From: Arenicellales bacterium
Lineage (GTDB): Bacteria; Pseudomonadota; Gammaproteobacteria; BMS3Bbin11
Direction of reading: 5' to 3'
Length of the DNA: 5,525 bases
NCBI GenBank assembly: GCA_029287965.1
Contig: JARFQC010000262.1
Location: 1 to 5,525, forward strand
The translations under genes were made by a program, and so were the position numbers. The notes beneath the pieces were generated by a model that saw nothing but the letters and a program-made list of their open reading frames with translations, was not told the DNA's origin and did not search any database. The number at the start of each line of letters is the position of its first letter. Positions within the stretch are counted from its first letter, which is position 1. Positions 1 through 4,423 of the stretch are shown one piece after another.

Positions 1-376
1 CGAGTTCATGCTGGCCCAGCACCGAGCGCAGTGTCGTCTGGGCAAGCTGACTGGTGGCCATAAAGAAGTTCTCGACCTGGATAATGGCCTTCTCCGAATC
101 GACGACACGGAAGTAGACCACCGCATTGACCTTGACCGAGACGTTGTCGCGCGAGATGACATCCTGGGTGGGTACGTCCATCACGACGGTACGCAGGTCG
201 ACACGCACCATCTGCTGGATCAGCGGGATGATAATGATGAAACCCGGCCCCTTCACTTTCCAGAAACGGCCGAGCATGAACACGACACCACGCTCGTATT
301 CGCGCAGGATGCGGATAGCACTGGCAAGAAACGCGATGACCAGCACCACTACGATAATTGTCGGGTATGAAACCAT
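1..376 (-). CDS. Slipin / stomatin-like SPFH (band 7) protein, N-terminal part, runs off left edge
   Basis: The first 125 codons of a stomatin-family membrane scaffold protein are present; the rest lies left of the window. Residues 5-22 form one hydrophobic helix (TIIVVVLVIAFLASAIRI) that anchors the protein in the inner membrane. The SPFH domain follows: EYERGVVFMLGR at 26-37, GPG at 43-45, then the conserved block PTQDVISRDNVSVKVNAVVY starting at 69. This pattern is typical of bacterial slipins; QmcA is a related E. coli protein. Slipins oligomerise in membrane microdomains, and NfeD is their usual partner and putative protease. The gene lies 104 bp downstream of nfeD on the same strand, which supports an operon. 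The ATG at 376 is favoured because AAGGAG lies 8 bases upstream and the reading frame begins directly with the membrane anchor. The family is very clear; the exact client proteins are unknown. Confidence 0.95.
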   Translation of the reverse strand, partial: MVSYPTIIVVVLVIAFLASAIRILREYERGVVFMLGRFWKVKGPGFIIIIPLIQQMVRVDLRTVVMDVPTQDVISRDNVSVKVNAVVYFRVVDSEKAIIQVENFFMATSQLAQTTLRSVLGQHEL

Positions 377-384
377 GATGACTA

Positions 385-390
385 CTCCTT
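385..390 (-). promoter_or_regulatory. Ribosome binding site of the slipin gene
   Basis: On the minus strand AAGGAG stands 8 bases before the ATG at 376-374. It is a near-ideal Shine-Dalgarno sequence and fixes the slipin start. It is much stronger than anything in front of nfeD, so the slipin may be translated more heavily than its operon partner. Confidence 0.8.
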
Positions 391-480
391 CATATTGAAC
401 AGGTCGGGCGAACCCCTGTGGATTAATTTATCAGACTTGCCCGGATCGTTGCCCTGTCATTTCCGTTACCCGGCAAAGAA

Positions 481-1881
481 TCAATGGTTATCTTCACCCG
501 GCTGTATCTTTTCCAGCGGTTCCACATGCAGCGTCAAACCATCCATCCCGGTCACCCTGACAGGTTCATCCTTGTGCAGCGGCGCGCTGGTATTCGCATG
601 CCATGACTCACTATGTACAAACACCATGCCTTCATCGTCGAAGTCACCCAGCGCATAGCCATCTGCCCCGATCAGCTGTTCGGAACCACTAACCACCGGA
701 CGGTTGCGGGACTTGAGCGCCATGCCCACCAGCAGGATCAGCACCAGTACGCTGCTGACGGTAAAGGTCAGGATCACGGACAGGTCGATGCCGAACCCGG
801 GCGCTTCGGTATCCATCAGGATCACGGAACCGATGACGAAAGCCACCACCCCGCCAATCCCGAGTATGCCGAAACTGGGTTGAAAGGCCTCGCCGACCAT
901 CAGGGCCAGTCCGAGCAGCATCAGGGCAATGCCGGCGTAATTGATCGGCAGCAGCTGCAATGCGTATAGGGCCAGCAGCAGGGAGATCGCACCGACGGTA
1001 CCGGGGACGATCGCCCCGGGATTGGAGAACTCGAGGATCAGTCCGTAGATACCCACCAGCAACAGGATATAGGCGATATTCGGGTTGGTGATGACACTCA
1101 GCAGACGGCTGCGCCAGTCCGGTTCGAGCAAGCGCACCGGCAGGCCCTTCGTGTCGAGGGTGATCGTTTTGTCCTGCAGCTTCACTTCGCGGCCATGCAC
1201 CGCCTCCAGCAGCTCATCCATGTTGGCCGCGATGAGATCGATGACGTTTAGCTTGAGTGCTTCGCTGGCCTGCAGACTGGCGGCCTCGCGCACGGCCTTT
1301 TCGGCCCATTCCTGGTTGCGTCCGCGCATTTCGGCCAGACCGCGGATATAGGCCGCGGCATCGTTGACCGACTTGCGTGTCGATGCGTCACCGCTGTCGG
1401 CCGTATCCGGCTGGTCTGTTGTGTCGGGTTTGCGTTGGCCGGGTTTACCCTTGTCGGCAGCACCCATACCACCGATGGCGACCGGTGTGGCGGCACCGAG
1501 GTTGGTGCCGGGCGCCATGGCGGCAATGTGGCTGGCATACAGGATGTAAGTCCCCGCACTGGCCGCACGTGAGCCGGTCGGGGCTACCCAGCTGGCAACC
1601 GGAACCGGCGATGCGGTGATGTTCTTGATGATGCCGCGCATGGCCGTGTCGAGACCGCCCGGCGTATCCATGCGGATGACGACCAGGCTGGCCTGGTCGC
1701 GGGCTGCGGTGTCGAGGGCACGTGCGATGTAGTCGTCGGTTGCGGGTCCGATAGCGTCTTCAATGGTCAGCTGCAATACGTGCCCGCCAGCTGCATTGCT
1801 CGATGCAGAGCTGAAGAGGACCCCGGCTGCCAGGAACAGCAGGAGCACAACAGAGATTCTTGTCATCACATGCATGGACAT
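481..1881 (-). CDS. nfeD: NfeD, full-length membrane-bound ClpP-class serine protease (stomatin operon partner protein)
   Basis: This 466-residue protein has the full NfeD architecture. Residues 9-30 are a signal or anchor helix. Residues 33-225 form a ClpP/SppA-like protease domain with VVIRMDTPGGL at 67-77 and the nucleophile motif AASAGTYI, whose serine is Ser108. It continues with SHIAAMAPGTNLGAATPV at 117-134 and KSVNDAAAYIRGLAE at 170-184. By analogy with Pyrococcus PH1510, which uses a Ser/Lys dyad, Lys170 is the likely general base (inferred). About five membrane helices cover 267-390, and a soluble OB-fold NfeD domain follows at about 395-460. The family cleaves hydrophobic stretches of stomatin-type proteins, and a slipin gene follows directly. 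Residues 140-169 are a Gly/Lys/Pro/Asp/Thr-rich linker between the two catalytic residues. ATGs at 1881, 1875 and 1866 are all possible starts; none has a strong ribosome binding site, and GGA lies 10 bases before the second. Confidence 0.95.
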   Translation of the reverse strand: MSMHVMTRISVVLLLFLAAGVLFSSASSNAAGGHVLQLTIEDAIGPATDDYIARALDTAARDQASLVVIRMDTPGGLDTAMRGIIKNITASPVPVASWVAPTGSRAASAGTYILYASHIAAMAPGTNLGAATPVAIGGMGAADKGKPGQRKPDTTDQPDTADSGDASTRKSVNDAAAYIRGLAEMRGRNQEWAEKAVREAASLQASEALKLNVIDLIAANMDELLEAVHGREVKLQDKTITLDTKGLPVRLLEPDWRSRLLSVITNPNIAYILLLVGIYGLILEFSNPGAIVPGTVGAISLLLALYALQLLPINYAGIALMLLGLALMVGEAFQPSFGILGIGGVVAFVIGSVILMDTEAPGFGIDLSVILTFTVSSVLVLILLVGMALKSRNRPVVSGSEQLIGADGYALGDFDDEGMVFVHSESWHANTSAPLHKDEPVRVTGMDGLTLHVEPLEKIQPGEDNH

Positions 1882-1902
1882 TCAATCCGTTGCTGGAAAT
1901 AC

Positions 1903-1908
1903 AGTATA
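1903..1908 (-). promoter_or_regulatory. Candidate -10 element for the nfeD-slipin operon
   Basis: The minus strand reads TATACT, 21 bases before the first nfeD ATG and matching five of six sigma70 -10 positions. No good -35 hexamer is found 15-18 bases upstream, where the sequence runs into the A-rich and REP region. The call rests on the hexamer and its position, so it is tentative. Confidence 0.3.
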
Positions 1909-1928
1909 GCGCAGTGCCCGCCTTTTTA

Positions 1929-2032
1929 TGTAGGAGAGGCGGCCCCGCCGCGAATATTCTGGATTGTTGTTGCAGCAGCATGGGAAATCATTCAGGACAA
2001 ACCTAAATCGCGGCGGGGCCGCCGCTGCTACA
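1929..2032. repeat. REPIN: two inverted GC-rich REP sequences between the AEC gene and nfeD
   Basis: Two copies of a 25-base REP lie in opposite orientation: 1929-1953 on the plus strand and 2008-2032 on the minus strand, 54 bases apart. They match at 23 of 25 positions. Each begins TGTAG(G/C)AG, ends CGCCGCGA, and contains a short GC-rich hairpin: GCGG-type stem, loop GCCC, CGCC-type stem. Because the two are inverted, the whole 104 bp can also fold into one large hairpin. The element starts 25 bases past the stop of the AEC transporter gene and lies just upstream of nfeD. REPs in this position commonly stabilise the 3' end of an upstream transcript or reduce read-through; here that is inferred. 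REPINs are mobilised in trans by RAYT (TnpA-REP) transposases, and none is encoded here. Confidence 0.85.
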
Positions 2033-2057
2033 CGGTAGTGATAGCAGTCAGGAAATA

Positions 2058-2978
2058 TTAGCCGCTCATCCAGCCATACCACAGTGGCAGCGTCACAAGA
2101 CTAAGTGCAGTCGTGACCGTCACCGCCGTAGCGTACAGCGTGGTATCCAGGTCGAAGCGGTCGCACAGCACGAGCCCCAGTACCATGCTGGGCATGGCTG
2201 CCTCGAGCACGACGGCTGAACGCCATTCGCCCTCGAGTCCGATCAGGCCGGTAAACGGGTAAACCACGGCGGGTATCACGAGCAGACTGATAATGGCGAC
2301 CGGCACGACCGACGGCAGGGTGCGCCACTGGGAGCGATCCCACTTGAGACTGAGCCCCAGCGAAATCAGCATCAAAGGCACTACACCCCGTTCCAGCAAG
2401 CCCAGCAGGCCATCGACCAGTGACGGCATGGGTACGCCGGAAACATTCAGCAGCACGGCAAGCAGCGCAGCCCACAATGCCGGGATATTGCGCAATTCGG
2501 TCAGCATACCGCGCACCGAACTGCGGCCATGCCCGTAGTGAGCCGAGACCAGGATGCCGATGGTGAAGAGCATCGGTGTGGCGGCAAACAGGTCGTATTG
2601 AATGGCAACACTGCGCGACCAGCTGCCGTAGGTCGCTTCCAGCACCGGCAGGCCGAGATAGGTGACATTGGGAAACGCTGCCGCCAGCACGATGGCACCG
2701 GTGACGGCAGGCGATGCTTGACAGGCGCGGCAGGTGAAAATGCTCAGTAACAAACCAATCAGGATACCGAAGATACCCGCCGCCGCGGTTTGCAGTGTCT
2801 GGGCGCCGAGCTCAGCTTCCCACAGCACGGACAACACCAGCGCCGGCAGCATCAGGTAGTAGACCACGGACGTGAGCACGGTGCGCGTCGCGGCCGGGTC
2901 CAGCCCGGCCGGCCTGACCATTTGCCAGACGATGCCACACAGGATCAGTCCAGCCATCTGGATCAGGACTTCGAGCAT
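2058..2978 (-). CDS. AEC-family (auxin efflux carrier, PF03547) membrane transporter
   Basis: This is a 306-residue permease whose hydrophobicity pattern gives about ten transmembrane helices, the normal AEC count and length (numbering from the ATG at 2978). Helices fall near 1-19, 33-53, 65-82, 92-115, 129-146, 165-182, 197-213, 223-243, 255-275 and 281-300. Family signatures are the broken helix AAAFPNVTYLGLPVLEATYG at 98-117, corresponding to the N-x-x-x-x-GLP motif, and EAAMPSMVLGLVLCDRF at 259-275 followed by a final helix. AEC proteins export or take up small carboxylates such as malate or malonate, or auxin-like acids; the substrate cannot be read from the sequence. The frame stays open upstream to a GTG at 3044, but those 22 extra residues (QLAPLGYNS...) do not look like the family and contain a TATAAT on the same strand, so the ATG at 2978 is chosen. 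Neither start has a clear ribosome binding site. Nothing suggests linkage to nfeD. Confidence 0.92.
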   Translation of the reverse strand: MLEVLIQMAGLILCGIVWQMVRPAGLDPAATRTVLTSVVYYLMLPALVLSVLWEAELGAQTLQTAAAGIFGILIGLLLSIFTCRACQASPAVTGAIVLAAAFPNVTYLGLPVLEATYGSWSRSVAIQYDLFAATPMLFTIGILVSAHYGHGRSSVRGMLTELRNIPALWAALLAVLLNVSGVPMPSLVDGLLGLLERGVVPLMLISLGLSLKWDRSQWRTLPSVVPVAIISLLVIPAVVYPFTGLIGLEGEWRSAVVLEAAMPSMVLGLVLCDRFDLDTTLYATAVTVTTALSLVTLPLWYGWMSG

Positions 2979-3017
2979 CAGGACAAAACCATGCAGGGAT
3001 ATAACGGCATGTGTGGA

Positions 3018-3023
3018 ATTATA
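3018..3023 (-). promoter_or_regulatory. Candidate -10 element (TATAAT) for the AEC transporter gene
   Basis: A perfect TATAAT hexamer lies 39 bases upstream of the ATG at 2978 on the minus strand, predicting transcription from about 3010 and a leader of about 30 bases. The region 15-18 bases further upstream (CAGTGC-like) is a poor -35, so strength is uncertain. If real, it rules out the GTG at 3044 as start. Confidence 0.4.
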
Positions 3024-3087
3024 TCCGAGAGGAGCAAGCTGCACTGCCGCTTTAACTGTGGAGCAGGCATTCCTGCAGCTTTACGTA

Positions 3088-3265
3088 CAGCTATCGCGAT
3101 TGGCAATCGCTCCCACGTAATAACCATGAACATCTGTGACTGGATAAATGGTCACATCACTGCATGGTTATTCGCCACTCAAAGCTGATCCTCAATCCAG
3201 CATCATCTATGGACTAATGTGGGAGCGACAGCCTGTCGCGATAATCACTGTGAGACAGTAACCAG
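3088..3265. repeat. REPIN-containing tandem unit, copy 1
   Basis: The unit contains two inverted REPs. The left one at 3093-3116 reads on the minus strand GTGGGAGCGATT-GCC-AATCGCGAT. The right one at 3218-3242 reads on the plus strand TGTGGGAGCGACA-GCC-TGTCGCGAT. Each forms a perfect 6-bp stem with loop GCC. About 100 bases between them hold an extra hairpin (3119-3172). The tail after the right REP ends with GACAGTAACCAG at 3254-3265, shared with copy 2. The three bases CAG at 3263-3265 are also the first bases of copy 2, so the duplication is head to tail with no spacer. Confidence 0.85.
3119..3172. repeat. Internal hairpin of REPIN copy 1
   Basis: A perfect 10-bp inverted repeat, AATAACCATG at 3119-3128 and CATGGTTATT at 3163-3172, encloses a second one, TGTGAC at 3135-3140 and GTCACA at 3151-3156. 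Together they can form a 54-base stem-loop with one internal loop. Copy 2 keeps the inner stem, while its outer stem is reduced to AACCT/AGGTT (3297-3301 with 3340-3344). Confidence 0.7.
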
Positions 3266-3443
3266 TTATCGCGATTGGCGATCACTCCCACTCAAAAACC
3301 TTGAACATCGGTGACTGGGTGAACAGTCACATCGTTGCCAGGTTATTCGTCACTCAGAACTAGCTCTCAGACCTGCAATATCATTTATAAGCTAATGTGG
3401 GAGCGACAGCCTGTCGCGATTATCGCTGCGGGACAGTAACCAG
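3263..3443. repeat. REPIN-containing tandem unit, copy 2
   Basis: This is the second head-to-tail copy of the unit, aligning along its whole length with copy 1 (offset 175 bases at the left end and 178 at the right, so a net 3-base insertion). The right REP at 3396-3420 is identical to that of copy 1, within a 29-base perfect match (3392-3420 with 3214-3242). The left REP at 3268-3291 is degenerate: its stem has one GT wobble and one mismatch. The internal stem GTGACTG (3311-3317) pairs perfectly with CAGTCAC (3324-3330). The unit ends six bases before the stop codon complement of the outer-membrane protein gene at 3450, so it sits immediately 3' of that gene. Confidence 0.85.
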
Positions 3444-3449
3444 CTTCAG

Positions 3450-4322
3450 CTAAAACTGAAACACGTCCCTGCGCAGGCTCGGCAGAATACGGCCCAGTTC
3501 GTCAAAGCCTGTGTGGCGACTGACCATTACACCGATTCCCCAGTCGGGACTGGCATTGGAAAAGCCCGCCACGAGGTAGCTCATCAGTTTCCACTTGTCG
3601 GTCAGGCGATGGCTGACGAAGCCGGTCAGTTCACTGACGCCATCGCTGAACTCGGTCGTGGCCTGGCGTGCATCGAAGAAGGCTCCGAAGGATGTCTGGT
3701 TGCTGTATCGGTAGCTGTCACCAATCGACATGTAGAACACATTGTCGATCTCGAAATCCGGCAGGTCGCCAAATATCTTGTAACCGAGGGTCAGGAAAAG
3801 GGAGTGCTGGTTGATGCCCTTGATCAGGTCCGTCTCCAGTGCGAAGTCCATCTCACCTGTGCCCAGCCCCTTGTCCTCGTCGGCGGTGGGAAACTTGATC
3901 CGGCCCGTGACATCGACGATCGGGTAGGTTTCCGTACCCGGGTAGGCGAACCAGGTATAGGCCGCAGTGATATCACCAAGTCCGGACTCGCTGGTTGGCT
4001 CTCCACCGGGCACTGGTATGGGCCGGCCGTCGGGTCCAATGATGGTTTCCCCGTCACTCTCGAGACTGATCCATGGAATCGTCAATGTGGCACTCCATTG
4101 ATCAGTGCCATACTTGGTTGTGAACGGGATATACAACATGTCCGTGGTCTGATCGGAGCCGTAATCACCGGTACTGAAGTCCAGGCCGGTCGTGAACAAC
4201 ACGTGCCTGGATTGCCCCTGTGCGGCAGCCGGTGCGCTGCAAAGCAGCAATGCCAGCAGTGCACCGACTGCATGTGATACGTAATTCTGCTTTTTTGTCT
4301 TGTTGGCGTTATATATTGTCAT
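3450..4322 (-). CDS. Outer-membrane beta-barrel protein, MetA-pathway-of-phenol-degradation-like (PF13557-like)
   Basis: The 290-residue product starts with a signal peptide: basic segment KTKKQNY, hydrophobic core AVGALLALLLCSAP, and AAA-Q cleavage after about residue 34. The mature part alternates polar and hydrophobic residues as in amphipathic beta strands and ends in RDVFQF, a C-terminal aromatic signal for BamA-assisted insertion. Family-like features are GLDFSTGDYG at 46-55, SGLGDITAAYTWF at 113-125 and a TGRIKFPTADEDKGLGTG segment at 139-156, resembling the GLGD...KlPTGd...lGtG pattern of this transporter group. Members are thought to be outer-membrane channels or porin-like proteins, named from a phenol-degradation operon; no such enzymes are visible here, so the substrate is open. 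The ATG at 4322 has AGGA six bases upstream. The C in LLLC (residue 28) is preceded by Leu at -1 and so is not a lipobox. The tandem REPIN follows directly. Confidence 0.78.
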   Translation of the reverse strand: MTIYNANKTKKQNYVSHAVGALLALLLCSAPAAAQGQSRHVLFTTGLDFSTGDYGSDQTTDMLYIPFTTKYGTDQWSATLTIPWISLESDGETIIGPDGRPIPVPGGEPTSESGLGDITAAYTWFAYPGTETYPIVDVTGRIKFPTADEDKGLGTGEMDFALETDLIKGINQHSLFLTLGYKIFGDLPDFEIDNVFYMSIGDSYRYSNQTSFGAFFDARQATTEFSDGVSELTGFVSHRLTDKWKLMSYLVAGFSNASPDWGIGVMVSRHTGFDELGRILPSLRRDVFQF

Positions 4323-4328
4323 CAGTTT

Positions 4329-4332
4329 TCCT
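4329..4332 (-). promoter_or_regulatory. Ribosome binding site of the outer-membrane protein gene
   Basis: AGGA (in CAGGAAAACTG) stands 6 bases before the ATG at 4322-4320 and supports this start over any downstream one. Confidence 0.65.
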
Positions 4333-4374
4333 GTGATACCGAGCCTGTTCTCATCTCACAATACGCATTCCAGT

Positions 4375-4396
4375 CCCTGCCGTCTGTACGGCAAGG
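4375..4396. other. Hairpin between the secreted-protein gene and the outer-membrane protein gene
   Basis: On the minus strand CCTTGCCGT and ACGGCAGGG pair over 9 bp (one GT wobble) around the loop ACAG. It lies 27 bases past the stop of the upstream gene and 52 bases before the next ATG. No T-tract follows in either direction, so it is not a canonical intrinsic terminator. It could be an attenuator, an RNA-processing or stabilising structure, or chance. Confidence 0.45.
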
Positions 4397-4423
4397 GGCT
4401 GATTTATAGCAGTATGCGAATGA

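Larger units (their letters stand above)
2979..3449. other. Noncoding intergenic region between the outer-membrane protein and AEC genes
   Basis: About 470 bp carry no credible gene: the open frames here are short, lack ribosome binding sites and cross the repeats. The right three quarters (3088-3443) consist of two tandem REPIN-containing units. The left part holds the presumed AEC promoter and a small inverted repeat, GCAGG-catt-CCTGC, at 3063-3076. No T-rich intrinsic terminator is visible after the stop at 3450, so REP hairpins may be the only structures ending or stabilising that transcript. Confidence 0.75.

Noticed and set aside
8..370. A 120-codon open frame on the plus strand at the left edge.
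   Set aside because: The opposite strand encodes an unmistakable SPFH protein with a strong ribosome binding site; the plus-strand product is His/Asp-rich nonsense.
3057..3076. TGTGGAGCAGGCATTCCTGC looks like a third REP remnant left of the tandem units.
   Set aside because: The head lacks one G, the stem is only 5 bp, and the CGCGA tail is absent, so the match could be chance.
3088..3443. Repeats considered as a CRISPR array or as an insertion sequence.
   Set aside because: There are only two ~178-bp units, composed of REP palindromes, with no short repeat-spacer pattern and no transposase frame.
4236..4241. Cys28 of the outer-membrane protein as a lipoprotein attachment site.
   Set aside because: The residue before the cysteine is Leu rather than Gly/Ala/Ser, and a normal AAA-Q signal peptidase I site follows.
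3513..4277. A 254-codon open frame on the plus strand, antisense to the outer-membrane protein gene.
   Set aside because: Its translation has no signal peptide or family-like motif and no good ribosome binding site, while the minus strand encodes a convincing exported barrel with a C-terminal aromatic signal.
4375..4396. Hairpin considered as a Rho-independent terminator of the secreted-protein gene.
   Set aside because: No run of T follows the stem on the minus strand, so it is listed only as a structure of unknown role.
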